From Lingula anatina (Eukaryota; Brachiopoda; Lingulata; Lingulida; Lingulidae), in the NCBI RefSeq assembly GCF_001039355.2, contig NW_019775430.1, positions 1 through 64,000 on the forward strand: 64,000 bases of DNA, in the 5' to 3' direction. Under the pieces are notes generated by a model, which ran no database searches, was not told the DNA's origin, and saw only the letters and a program-made list of their open reading frames with translations. Position numbers and translations under genes: made by a program. The first letter of the stretch is position 1; every line of letters starts with the position of its first letter. Below are positions 1-12,895 of this stretch, in pieces.

Positions 1-2005
1 TTATTGAGTCCCCAAAAGAACCTTGCTCAAGAAATTAGTCATGCAAAACACAGATTTGGAGGAAAACACTATCACAAACATTAGGAGGCGGGTGCACTCA
101 ATTTATTATGCAAACACGCGTTTCCATTTTTTTAATATTAATATTTCAAGAATATTATCGGTTTTATTTTTCCTTGATGTGTTCGGTTGCGTTACCCTTC
201 CATCCAGTTGATGGATCCGTCATTCCATTAGCGTTCTTCATTCCAGTTTCATTATTTCTAGTGCGTAATTTATGAGTTTGACCGTGTAGAACGAGTGGTT
301 CAAAACCACACGAACTGCAAGCATGTATTTGTTGCTTGCCAAATCGTGAAATACAAGCGCGCCCAGCTCTCCGGACAACTCGTATCTTTCTTTTTGCAGA
401 GCTAGAAAGTATTGAAAGGATGCACTTTCTTTAGAATCAGCACTCTCTTCATTTCCGACAAGACTGAAGATAGCATCTCAACCTATCGCACTATTTTTTG
501 AAGAGTGACACGCTCTTGTAATGCGATGTGAAACACGAACAGCTCCTATTGAAAATTAAAAGTGCCGCAGATCGCATCTTCCCAGTGGATCATTGGATGT
601 CCTAAAAGACGTCTTGGTTGGGTCCCTCTTAAAAGAGGCCCTACTGAGCGGGGTTTTTTTTCACTTTGAGAGAAGAAGGAAGGAAGGAACAATCGTTATT
701 ATCATGCAGTGTCATCATTTGCTAACAAGAAACATTTAACAAAATAGGCCGGTATGTTTAAGATAAATAATGGTCAAGTTACTTTAAGCATTTGTGACGT
801 CTTGTTTGACATACATGTATGTGACATATGTTCAGAAAGGGGCAAAATTCAGAGCTTGCCATGGATGCTATTTCCCCTGTTGAAAACTGTCTGATATCTG
901 ATAAATAACTAGTTTTAGCTGATAGACCATTTGGACGTCGATTTAGAATTTGAAAAATTTATATAGACCAAAACTGATTTGCCAACTCGATTTATTTGCC
1001 TATAATCTCCTAACTTCGTCTATCGATTCCCTTCGGTTTCAGTAGTAATTCTTTATCTACAACCATGGTAAATAATGGCTCTTCCCATACTAAGCACAAT
1101 GCAGTTGGCATAGTTTTCAAACACTTCCTTCCCGGTCTTAAATTTGCTGTTATTTAAATAAAAGATAAACCTACGAGCCGAGCACAAGTGCAATAACCCT
1201 CTGCGTAAGAGTTGTCTTGGATAAATGCATTTGGGTTTCCCCGACGTCGTGTCTCTATTCTGGAATACCCTGCTTAGTACGTATAAACTACTCCCTTGAT
1301 TAAAACAATACACTCATAACATTTTGCGAGTTGAAGTGAGTTGAAACAATCTGTGTTCATTGTTACCTCTGCACAACGCACTGACGTCACATTAATACTC
1401 AAAAATCTCAACTGAACATAAATCTCAAGGAAACTCGAAGCATTTTGGGCAACAATTATTAATACATGTAGTAGCGATCATTGATTTGAGAGTTGGTGCT
1501 ATGCACAAATGAAATTAGTTCTTAACTGAATAGAAAATCTTGAAAACTTGATTCGTGCATTGCGTTTTGGGATTACGATGTATGATTTCCGTATTGTGCT
1601 CCAAAAAGACGTAACAGAATTCAGAACCGTTTTTGTGTCAGAAGCAACGACCGTGTATTGGACAATGTTATGGGGAAATATTTGAAAATGAAAATTCAGA
1701 CCTTTTTTTTCTGCATCCACTATATAGACAAACAGCCGAATGCATGGTCTGTGTGGATATGTTGCCCTGCTTTTACATGTGTAATTTGATATCACAATGT
1801 ACCAAAATGACGCACTATTCGCCTTGTCTTTTTTAACAAATAATGAAAAGAGCTACTATTTCACTTGGTTTTCGCGGAACACATCTGAACATAGTCTGAT
1901 ATAAGATATGACACAAAGCATTCTTTTTGCCTATTCACGCTACCGTGACATTTAATTGGGGCTTTTCTATCACTCCAAAATAGCATGAGAGTGAGAGCGA
2001 GATCT

Positions 2006-2080
2006 GAGAGAGAGAGAGAGAGAGAGAGAGATGACAGGGGACAGGGGATTGTTGGATTGTTAAAGCGAGAGAGAGAGAGA
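2006..2080. repeat. (GA)n microsatellite, locally duplicated
   Basis: A GA run at about 2006-2031 is followed by ATGACAGG. A second shorter GA run with the same following bases lies at about 2066-2085, so a short segment containing the microsatellite has been tandemly duplicated. Confidence 0.85.
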
Positions 2081-3062
2081 TGACAGAGGATTGTTAAGAC
2101 GACTGGGGCAGATTATATGATCGGCTGCGATGTGTAAATGTCAAGGCTTATCAAATGTACAGTTCTTTTATATCTACGGCAATAACACATAACGCAGATG
2201 AAAGCCATGCTTTAATCAAAGCGACGTGCCTTTTGAAATGTCACTAGATAATCGGTTGTAGATAAACCGTAGATTGTTCACGTCTCTCTTGTTCATAGGA
2301 AATAGTAAAAATGACCTATAGTATATGCTGAATTCATTCAAGGCGGTATGCAATTTAAAACGGGCTGTTTTGTTCTCAATTTCTATGGAAGAAATCCGAA
2401 AACAAAAGTCTCAAATGACAAATACATGTCACAAAGTAATTTGGGGACATTCCACTTTTCATTAAAAGCTCTGAAGCTTTTCGTGACAATGTTAGCTCGC
2501 TGAGACAAAAAAAAATGTCGTGATTCCACTGCTACTAGATTATCTGTCTCAAGAGACACAAAAAATGCGCACCTGACTCCCGTCTTGAAAGATGCATTCG
2601 TATTCAGTATTAAAGATGCCCTCTTTTAATCTCACCAATTTCTTTGTAGTTCCGGATATTGCTACGTCCGACACTAAACGATCAAATAGAATTGAAGAGT
2701 TCTCATGTAGCTGCAATGCATAATTCATCGTCTACTTCATCAGCTCTACCTAATAGGCAACACCACGGTAATGGGGAAAACGGAAAATCAGTGCGTTCGT
2801 CGCGTCCCCTTTGGTAGATTACGCGGAATTAGATTATTGAGTCGAGCAATTACAGTGACTAAAAGCTCTCGCTAATTGCTGGCGGATTAGGCATACAAAT
2901 GCGACAAAAACTGGCAAACGTCTTATGTCCCTTGCCGCGTGCACAGGCAAATTACTGGGATTGACTGCCTGCTTAGAACTGAGGGTCAGTTTCAAAATAA
3001 AGTCTACTCGTACAGGCGTCATAATCAACGGGTTTCGTAAGTCTGGCTGGTACCAAGCTCCA

Positions 3063-3064
<2 letters not shown>

Positions 3065-3123
<59 letters not shown>
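3065..3123. repeat. (TA)n microsatellite
   Basis: About 59 bases of uninterrupted TA dinucleotides. It produces an artificial Tyr-Ile repeat in open frames on both strands, which are not genes. Confidence 0.97.
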
Positions 3124-3125
<2 letters not shown>

Positions 3126-4095
3126 AAAAAGGCATATATCTTAAAGCATTTTCCGTAAAACGGGTGGCACGTTGGCGACCTTGTCCACAAATAACACACA
3201 CCAAAAAGGTAAAAAATACATGATTAATTCATTATTTGAAAAAACATCCAAGAATTGGTTTTCAAGAAGTAGTTCAGTGGACGCAGATTCTTTGTTGATT
3301 CAGAAACCAGGAGAAAAAAGAAGAAGAGCTAACAACAAACTGTTTGTCTTTATGCGCTGCTTCATTCCAATGTTAAAAGCTGTAACGATTGTTCCGGTAC
3401 AAAAAGCTGACGGTGCCAAAATGTGTTTTAACTCAAGCGTTAATGACTTAGCAAAGAGCGACACAAAAGTTATGTTACAAACTGTTATCATCGATGGTAT
3501 TAATTTATTAAGACACAATGTGTTAAATGGCAAGATTGAAGGGTTACTAAAATATGGCATCCGCAGGTTGGCAATGTAAAAGACTAACTGATGTTAACGG
3601 CTACAGTAACGAACAGCAAATTAAGGGTGAGGGCAGCACACTTTTTGGCCATTCCTGAATTTCATTTCAACCATTCAAATACCTTGGTGACATTGCAGTA
3701 TAAACAGTAAGGTAAAATTAAGTTTGGTATTTGGAATAAAAATTCAATGGAGGAGTAAGGAAACGAAGTCCGGAGATGATTAGTTATGTTTTTAGGATAG
3801 TTATAATTTTGGATTCAGATTTGTAGGCTTTGCGTGGGTTGGTTTGGTACGGTACATGAAGATTTAATGTCCATGTTACATGTTCACCCACTTCTGCTAC
3901 TTGCACTAGGCTGTACATGTTTTCACATGGAAAGACATATTTAATTGGTAACTATACCCAATACGATAGAGAAAAGGAGCTCATTGCATGTAAAAGTTAT
4001 AGATCAATCACAGTTGTTCTGCAATCCGATAAAACAATACAAACTACAAAAAAAATGTCTGAAACAAAACAAAGAGTTTCGCTTTCTCCACTTAC

Positions 4096-4620
4096 CTTGA
4101 ACAATCTTAGAATATTGGCTACCATGACAGATACGGAACTGGACGCCGCTCCAATGACTCCGGCAACAGGCCTTGACTTCACGTACTTACGAAGGCGTCC
4201 GTCTTTGCACTGGTAATTCCCCTCGTCGAAGTTGTTAAACTGAGCCCGTATAAAATCCATGGACTGCTCGAGGGCGTAACTGTCCCTAGAACAAGTGTCC
4301 AAGATGTGGACGCCGAGGGTAATGTTTGGTAGTATACTGTCATCATTGTTGATTTTATCGACTGCGTACAGCATTGCCTCCATCCGTTGTATGCCTTTTT
4401 CTTCTTTCACTTTGCCACAGTTTTTCCCCACAGGGCCTTTCTCGTGCATGGGGAACAGCCCCCCGAAGATGATGTCTCCGGGTAGTTTCAGCTTCTTTTC
4501 TCCTTCATTTCGCGAGTGTCCCCCGCTCTCTCCTATACCGGATGTGTGCACGGTGGTCGTGAGTACTAGGATGCACCAGTGTAAAACATGACCAACCAAC
4601 AACACCTTGTTTGTTGACAT
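4096..4620 (-). CDS. Metabotropic glutamate receptor, first coding exon
   Basis: This exon encodes the first 175 residues of a class C GPCR. Residues 1 to about 27 form a hydrophobic secretory signal peptide. The sequence then enters the extracellular Venus-flytrap glutamate-binding domain with the family's GDIIFGGLFPMHEKG block, the RMEAMLYAVDKIN block, the hallmark LDTCSRDSYALEQS block, and GAASSSVSVMVANILRLF, whose serines correspond to the glutamate-contacting region of known receptors. The ATG is supported by an in-frame TAG three codons upstream and an A at -3. The exon ends in phase 0 with AAG followed by GTAAGT (donor at 4095-4090). Wording of the blocks resembles vertebrate group II and III receptors more than group I; the Lys of the MHEKG block fits a ligand-contact position in group III. 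The seven-transmembrane part lies outside the window. Family assignment is firm; the subgroup is inference. Confidence 0.93.
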
Positions 4621-6450
4621 AATTTCCTAATATTTTTTCCTCTGTTTTAGTTGTTGTTTCACTCGGACTCTCCGTCTGAGGCGAACGCCAGAGTTTATAG
4701 CTAAACTGGCAGTTGACCAGCAATGTGGGAACGAATCGATCAAGGTGGCAATAAATGCATTGATTTCTGCCCTCTGTCTGATACCGAGCTCCACGAAACT
4801 TGGGCAGAGTTTACGCCTTCGTTATTTCCCGCTATGAAGTGGTAAAGAGTGTCCTTGGGTGGAGGCTGGGGGGAGAGGAAGACGTTGGTTGCAAAACGAG
4901 ACAATCCGCTTGTCCAAGGTGGACGACAAAACTGACGACGAGCTTAGCACAATGTAAAACCCTTCAATCCGGAAAGACGGGATCGCCTTCATGCCAATGA
5001 GAAATCACGGTTCAAAGGTAGTTACATGCACATAAGTAGTTTCGTGACTTGTTCGAGATTTTGAAAGACGATGGAATGGCTTGTGTTCTCCGCGAGTGAC
5101 GAAATATACTACAGCAATGGCAAGACAGGAGCGACCGTGGCTCTGTGCTGTGCTCCTCTCACTTGTCTGTCCTCATCTGGAAAACACCTGGCAAGCACGT
5201 TCGAGTCTTTACCTGTAACGAAGTGAAAAGGTCATGATAATGAATAAAAGATACTGACATTCTTGGCTTTTTGTCGTCTTTAAAAAGAAAAACATGGAAG
5301 TTGGTCTCAGATTTAGAGTAACGAACATAAAGACCACCCCCATCTTCGTATGGTTGGGTTAAACGGCCCTGATTGCTGACCTGAGCTCTCTGAACCAGAT
5401 CTGCGTTGAAATATGCACAAATCAATGGTCATCTGAATTCATGATTACGAAAACATACCAGAGTCTTGTTAGCAAAAGGAATTTGAGTCTATCCGCACAA
5501 CTCTCAAGCCGCAACTCAAGCCAATTACATTCTTGTCAACGACGTCCCTGTAAATGTACCCTTATCCTTCTAGGAAAAAGGCTGCAATAACGAAAATATA
5601 GATCAATGCGTGTGATGACCGTGGTTTTCCTTTGCATTTTCCCTCAGTTCACATTGAGTGTCTACACATCTCCTTTTACAAAGCAGTGAAACTATATCCT
5701 CCTGTAGAACGATTACAATTATACTCTCTAAAATAACTTAATACGTATTGTAAAGAATTCCTACTTCCAACGGCAAAAAAACACATTCCATGCGCTGCAT
5801 GAAAAATCATTTACAGCTATGATGTTCAGCTTGGCTGAGAATACAGTATAATATCTGACTATGTGGGTTCTGGCATGTACACGTTTCAGAACTACATCTA
5901 TTTCCAAATAGTTACCACACGTGTAGTAGTAGATATATTCGTCGATAATGAGTAAGTAATAACCGTGTTGTATGTACCAATGGTGTAAATGACCATACTA
6001 TCATCAACATTTGTTGGAAAATATTACGTCATATACTCAATTTCTTATTACGTCATATCTGGAACTGGCATATACGTAATCACACGTGCTTAATGACACC
6101 GGTAGATAGATAAATAGATACATATATGCAGGTTGATAGCCATATGAAAAATATTTATAGATCATCTCATTTTCTGGTTTACTTTCAGCATGCTAAAACA
6201 TTTTGCATTTTGCGAAAACTGACATAAATACGTGGACAAGTATTTTTCCGGTAGCTTTCTATTTTCCTTTTTCGTTTATTTCTACAATCAATAAGTACGA
6301 TTACAAACCTTTATGAATATCTGTAAAACTGCTCCACTTCTTCTTAACTCCATTTGTTTACATACATCCTTATATACCGGACGTCAAACTTCAGACAAGC
6401 AGTAGCCGATGTAAAACGTTAGGGAGCGCACAGATAAACCCACCGCACTA
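4621..6450. other. Upstream region of the mGluR gene, no coding exon seen
   Basis: On the minus strand this is upstream of the receptor's start codon and should hold 5' untranslated sequence and promoter. I do not see a convincing TATA box or a second coding exon. Short open frames here carry no recognisable motif. Confidence 0.4.
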
Positions 6451-6650
6451 ACTGGATCGTTCCAACTCTGCGGAGATTCTCCATAAGTGCAATCAGGGTA
6501 ATCGGCTTAAATGTGTGACACACCTCCTCGAATTTCTAAGGGGTAATTAACTTGTTAACTCCGCTACTCACGGAGGTTTATCAGACAATTAAGCTGGTAA
6601 CACTGCATGCACTTAAACGAGAATCTCCCGCGGAGTTGGATCGATCCAGC
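6451..6650. mobile_element. MITE-like inverted repeat of about 200 bp
   Basis: The left arm (6451-6495) and the reverse complement of the right arm (6601-6650) match over about 45 bases with few differences: both begin CTGGATCG.TCCAACTC and continue through GGAGATTCTC to TAAGTGCA. The roughly 105-bp centre has no coding potential. No clear target-site duplication was found, so class is unassigned. Confidence 0.6.
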
Positions 6651-7596
6651 TGGTCCGACGGTTGAATCTGAACGTGATCTAATACACAAAAGAGCGCTTA
6701 TAGGACGTGGGAGTAGAGGCCCCTGTGGCTTTCTTAATCGTTTTCTTCCCATGGTGCCTCTCTTTGACTACTAGTCAAGACAGACCACAGCGCAAGGGGG
6801 AATCCCAGAATAGATGGTTTAACCTCTTTTAGTCTGACAGGCGACTGCTACCTCACCAAACACGTGTGGATAATAACACTTAATACACTCGTCTTGAGAT
6901 ATTACATGCAAGAAAGTGATGAGTTCTGTCTGATGCGTCCTATCCTGTGAGAGGCCATCAGACGATCGACTTAAAACATTAGCTGTCATTCTTGTGGACG
7001 TATGAGATTCTACATGTTGTGAAGAAATTAGGCATCTGAACTAGTACCTTTTTATTCCAACAGAAGTTTTTAATTGGAAACAGCAAATTATAATGTGCTG
7101 TGATACAAAAGGAGTTGCCCAATAAATAAACCACGGGGCCTTTCTTACAAAAAAAAAACATGACTTAAGTTTCAGGGAAAAAACGCACTACATTACAGTG
7201 GACCCTTTTTTTATCTTAGACAAAAAAGATAAAAGTTTTGCTCTCAATGTTTTTTCTCTTAAGTGAAGCACCTTTACTTGTATACTAAAATATAGCAATT
7301 GTTGATCTGAAACAATCTCTCCCTATGTGAAACAGACCAAAATATAGGTGTGTCCTAGCTCCAAGTAAAATTTAAAAAAAAACTTTCCTTTTCAGTTATT
7401 TTGTGATACCGCCACCCTGTGGATAAGTTGTCGGAATTTAGTCGTCTATATTGCCTTAACATTGATGGACAACTTTTTATTTTTAGTCCGTTTGTGATAC
7501 CGAACCTTGTGGAAAATTGCTAGAAAACTGTTGGAAATAAGTTATCTGGCCTTGAATGTACATGTCTTTTCACGTCATCTTCTGCTGTCCTGCTAA

Positions 7597-7597
<1 letters not shown>

Positions 7598-7667
<70 letters not shown>
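7598..7667. repeat. (ATT)n microsatellite
   Basis: About 70 bases of perfect ATT trinucleotide repeat. Confidence 0.97.
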
Positions 7668-10600
7668 GCGGAATGGCGCCATTTTTGTCAGTGTGAATGG
7701 CACCTGTTTAGATCCTTGGACTCGTCAAGTCAAGCTCCCTGTACTGCTAAATCTACATCGCAGAACCTCTTAGAAGATTAAACACATAACCAAATAAGAT
7801 TTAGTTATTTGTTTACCGTATAAACCAAGTAGTGGGTTTCACTAAATACATTGTATATGCATGATCAGCCAATGTGGAGGTGATCCTTTGGGGAATGCGA
7901 ATTCGGGTTCAATACATGTACATGTATATTGCAGTATTACACAATTAAGCGCCATGTAATGCCGTGTACTTTTAGACACCCCCAGCCTCAGAACCTAAGG
8001 TTGCCGCATAGTTTGAGAAATATGGCCACTCCATAAACTAAATAAGTTTAAGACTAAAATGATTTAACACTGAGGCATAACCACATTAATATGTTCTTGC
8101 AAATGCTGTTTTTGAAATTACATGTAACATTTTAACTTTTGACTCCCAGCCAAAAACTCAATCATGGTCTTTAAAGTGTCTGTCAGTCTTGTAAAACTTT
8201 GCGACATTTTCTGCTGCCAGGCCATGCAGACAACGGTGTCTGTGGTTTGTCTGCGGTTTGTTTTTGCATCACCAAACCTTTTGACCTTTCAAAAACTGCT
8301 TTGTCTTGAGAAATGGGGTAATTCTCATCACCAGGTGATTTGTTTTTTCTTTTCAAAGAACGATTCCCTTTCAAAGAAAGTTTCGCAAATTAAGTGCAAT
8401 GGCTTGGATCTAAGGCCCTCTTGAATAATTCACCCTTTGACTGGATATTGTTTTACGGATGAAGGTGGAAAATTAAGGTTGGGTGTCACCTCCATCGTTA
8501 TGGAGAATTGACTTCTAAATGTCAAATGTGGGTATTTCTTGTTAATTTGTGCGTTTCAGGAAGAAACGACGACCTCAGGAAAGGTCTAGCAAAGCCTGTA
8601 ATTTCTCCCTTTTTCTTTTATTCCTTTTTATTTTTATTTATTTAATTTTTCACTTTTGTAAAAATTTTTTGGAAAATGAAACGTACATAATGCTAAATTT
8701 TGTTTTCTTCGATATTTTCCCCTTTACACATGTATCGCTATAATATTTAAAAACAAAAGATATGTACATGTCAATCGGAGTAAGATTTCTAGTCCATCAG
8801 TGACAGATCATCGGCTTTCTTGGTCGACTTTTCACCTTTTCCTCTGAGCCAGGTTATTTCAGCGCATCAATCAATGCCGCTTTATCACATGCCGTTATTG
8901 GCAACCAGGCAAATTGTGATTGATCTGCCAATGGGGGCGTCAAATCCTAACCGCAATCACTAGAAGAGACAGCATTAACCCTGGGTGGAACAAATCGCGT
9001 CGTTTGTCCCTTTTTTCAACGCTAAGCATACGACTAACCTGTTTGACCGCCATGGGCTTTGGGTTTTGACTCGAGGGGAATCGTAAAATCTGTCATTAAA
9101 CGGTTGTTACAGAAATATGATGATATCGGTGATCGATAAGAGCAACAAAGACTTCACACACAAAAGACACCGGTTTTTTCTGTTGATCATCTACCCGTCG
9201 AGGTTTGATGGTACATGTACATTATGCGTGCAGTACGTCCCAGGGTCAAGTGTATTCAACAATCTGACACCATAAAAAGTAGAAAATCAACTTACCCCAG
9301 GGCTATAGAAATTGAACTTAGACTTTAATACCTATTCATTATACGAAAATACCTACTTGACAATTTTTGACGCTCAGAAATTCAGTAAAGTCTCGTTCAC
9401 ATTTAAAGGGAGGACTGAAGGTTGGTAATTTTAACTTAAATTAAAGGTCTTAGCTTTTTTATTCCTGTTGTAATTATTTAATGTATCTTCAAAACATCTA
9501 ATAATGCTTGAAACACAGCTCGAAGTTAATCGTGTGACGTAATATTAGGATTTTTGGGGCAAAAAACATTATTTTTAGTTTCCTGATTTTCTCAGGCACC
9601 TGGACAGCTATAGACATGCTCTTAATGGTATTATAACACTTGAACAAAGTGCTACAAAAGAGGTTCGGGGATTTTTCTTTAAAGACTTACTGTATTATCT
9701 ATAAAAACGTGATTTTAGCCCTATTTGGGTACAGTTCCCTCTTAAGTGTAGAGCAGATCCGTACATCTATAACGGGATCGCATCAGCATCAAGCAATATC
9801 ATATTACTCAATAAAAAATAAATAAATTGAGAATTTTCCCAGCAGGTTTTCGCCTGCACTTTTCTAATAAACATTCAATTTCGAGTAATATTTCACAAAT
9901 TGGCTCTCACTGCAGGGTAAAATAATTTGCAGTAATGCGATCAAAACGAAAGGTCTTTTCACTGAAACCATATAGCCCATAAAATATCTACGCAGAATAT
10001 AACCATAGATATATGTCAAGTCACTGTCAGTGAGATTTTTATTTTACATATTTTTCAGGCATGAAAATCGTTATTTCCACCACAGAATAATACCTAATAT
10101 TTGCACTTAAAACTAATAGAGTAAAGTCTCGTTTATTTATTTATAAAATATTATATTATATTATTTATCTTTTTATATTATATTATAAAATATACATTTT
10201 CTAATGAACATGTTATGATTTAAGGCTTAATATGGATACTAAAATGCGTAAAATACGTTTTACGGAACAGAATTCACGCAGCAGGCCTCGTGGGTCTTGG
10301 CCTCGTTGGTAGCCTCAGCGGCTAAAATGTTTGAATAGGCCGTGTCCATAGCCATCAGATAATGCGTATGCCAATAAATATTCAATAAATATTCAGTCGC
10401 CACTTGCCAGTCCTTTGCCCATTATTACTAAAAGCCTCGATAATCTATACGTCATCAATGGTAATTAATGCACCGTCGTGTATGCGAGTTGTTTTCAAGG
10501 ACATAAGTATAGAAATAATAATAATAAGTATGCAGCGTTTTATGCAGAATAATGTTCTTGTGTCATATTTCAAGATGTTTTGCACGTGCGTCAATCCGTG

Positions 10601-12469
10601 CGCGTGTATGTCTTCGTGGTTGCATGCGTGTCTCCGCTTGTGAGCTCGCGCGTGCGTGTTCAGTGTTATTGACATTCACTTTTCATTTCCTCTTCTCTGA
10701 TTTCTTGTTTCTCTTCGTAACACTACCTGCTCCACAATATTCCATATGCATATCCCAAAAAGACATCACGCGATATTGGGTCAGTCCATGTAACATTATC
10801 GAGTTCCAAAGCATGCACACGTATATTTACATTATTGTAAACGAGAATAACGGCTTAAATAATCGATGGGATATATATTCTTAATTCGATCAGTTATCTG
10901 TATGATGGTTTCCAATTGGCACATGTCAACCAGTAATTGGCCATGATTTACACACTCTGTACAGTCCGTGTGAACAGAGTCACAGAACTCACTGACTCTG
11001 TCACCTTTTAATCTGTAAACGTTAAAGAAGGGAGAGGTAGCAAAGGGAAAAGGATAATCATCTCAGAACAAACAAACGCTCTTTTAAGAATTGGGTCCAA
11101 GAGAAAGAGGAAGCAAGCACGTGCTTGCTAGGACCCGTCAAACAACTGGTTTAACCGACAGGCCCTGTTAGCCCATAAAAGGATGGGTTTTGCACTAAGA
11201 CATGATGGCCGAGTCGAGGAACAATCCTTCCTGCGCGTCCCATTTCCGGACCATTTTGTTCGTTAGGGCTTTGGCAAATAATAAAATCGTGGTGATGTCA
11301 AATACGCCTCGTGGTCTTGGTCAAACGTTGATTAAACCATCTTGCACATAATTTGACCTGACTTTAAAACAAATTTAAACATGTATGTCACACATTTCAT
11401 TTTCTTCATCAGAACACATAAAAAAATTAACGTTGTTATTTTATAGCTTACGCTAGGCAAAATAATACTTTCGTGAGTTGGTTTTTTAATCCATCGATCT
11501 CCATTACCATTACGTGATTGACTCAAAAAATAAGAATCTTTCACTCAAACCGTGTTTACATGGCATAATTTAGGCTATTGGTTTAGATTACGTGTGCCAA
11601 GGTGATTACGGTAAGTGCTGAAATTTCCAAGGAAAATTAAGTTTTGCGTTATAAAGTTGAAACGCACACTGCATGCCTTTTAATTCGTCTCAAGAGAAAC
11701 CCAGTGATCAGAAGCCGTTGACCCCTCTCTCTCAAATGTCAATATATTGCAAAACCTGGTGTCGTGATAAAGTGAGCTAGGAGATAAAAGAGATCCCAAC
11801 TTTTGGAAACCACTCGATTTCCCTTAACCGAATTGCTATCAAAAGAAACTGCTGCAAAGGCTGTGACAAGAATTGATGATGGACACATTCGCATAAAATT
11901 TCATTTAAACGCTCTACGTCATCAAATAGGTGATCGGGGGACCATGTTTAATTGTTAATCAAGTTACATTCTGTAAAGATATTTATCAATTATCACGACC
12001 ACATAAAACCATCTCATACTGCTGATCACGAAAGGTACTGAATACTGGCAAAACAAAGGCGTTGATTTTGTACAAACTGCCAAACTGCAGAGAGTTTTTA
12101 TAACCATATTAAGCGTCGAATCACCATATCTGTCTTTCAACAGGGGAAATTGTCTGACAAGAGATAAGAACAACCCACACGGTCGTTCGTTGGCACAAAA
12201 GTGCGTTCCGTGCTTGGAATAATCTTTGTAATTATGCAAGTGAGTATCAAGGCCACTCTGCCTAATGTCTTGTATGCTAAGAGTACTCTGTCGTTAGAGC
12301 TAATGAAACTTGAAAGACGAAATACGCTTCATTCACCCGGTTTTAAACGTATTTTTTACAAAGAACAGCCATGTATAAGAAATCAAGTTGAGTATGACGT
12401 TTCCAATGGGATAGCTGTCAACAAAAGGGCGCAAGGGTTACAAAACATGGAGATCAACCTGTGTATGGG

Positions 12470-12530
12470 TGATTTATTTATTTATTTATTTATTTGTTTA
12501 TTTACTATTATTATTATTATTATTTTTTTG
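12470..12530. repeat. (ATTT)n followed by (ATT)n microsatellite
   Basis: A run of ATTT tetranucleotides passes into ATT trinucleotides. Confidence 0.9.
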
Positions 12531-12631
12531 AGACTTGTCTTTTATGGTTGGCGCTTCCCAAAAAGAGGTTATTACCGATTCCAAGTAGTCAGTGTCAGTG
12601 AAACGCAGAGCAAACACACCATGTATTATTT

Positions 12632-12776
12632 AACAGCTTTTTATACACCAAGTATTATTTAACAGGCATTTATACACCAAGTATTATCTAACAGGCATTT
12701 ATACACCAAGTTTTATTTAACAGGCATTTATACACCAAGTTTTATTTAACAGGCATTTATCCCCATCATATAATAT
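12632..12776. repeat. 29-bp minisatellite, five units
   Basis: Units begin AACAGGCATTTATACACCAA at 12632 (variant), 12661, 12690, 12719 and 12748, an exact spacing of 29 bases. The last unit decays after GGCATTTAT. Confidence 0.93.
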
Positions 12777-12782
12777 ATGGTT

Positions 12783-12895
12783 GCATTCAGAACAGAAGAT
12801 CGACGGACGGACTGATCCGCGTATCAAATATGACCGATCCCACTTGAAAGCTTTGCCGCTAATCCCCTAATGGTACCCCCGCTTACTGCACGCGC
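12783..12895. mobile_element. Half copy of a fold-back repeat (related to 24129-24494)
   Basis: GCATTCAGAACAG, then ATCAAATATG.CCG, CACTTGAAAGC, and AATCCCCTAATGGTA occur in the same order as in the arms of the inverted-repeat element at 24129-24494. No opposite arm follows, so this looks like a truncated or solo arm of the same dispersed family. Confidence 0.5.

Larger units (their letters stand above)
1..4095. other. mGluR intron 1 (in part) with no recognisable exon
   Basis: This stretch lies downstream, on the minus strand, of the metabotropic glutamate receptor exon ending at 4096, so at least its right part should be the following intron. I looked for the next receptor exon, which should continue the ligand-binding domain after the NILRLFK motif, and did not find it. 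The intron therefore probably exceeds 4 kb. The stretch contains a GA microsatellite, a long TA microsatellite and scattered short open frames without recognisable domains. Confidence 0.5.
6653..12631. other. Non-coding stretch, no gene recognised
   Basis: No open frame here has a recognisable domain or a plausible splice structure. The stretch is AT-rich and contains a long ATT microsatellite and an ATTT/ATT microsatellite pair. Confidence 0.5.

Noticed and set aside
3172-3579. 135-codon plus-strand frame near the TA repeat
   Set aside because: Begins at a TTG rather than ATG, has no recognisable domain, and no supporting splice sites.
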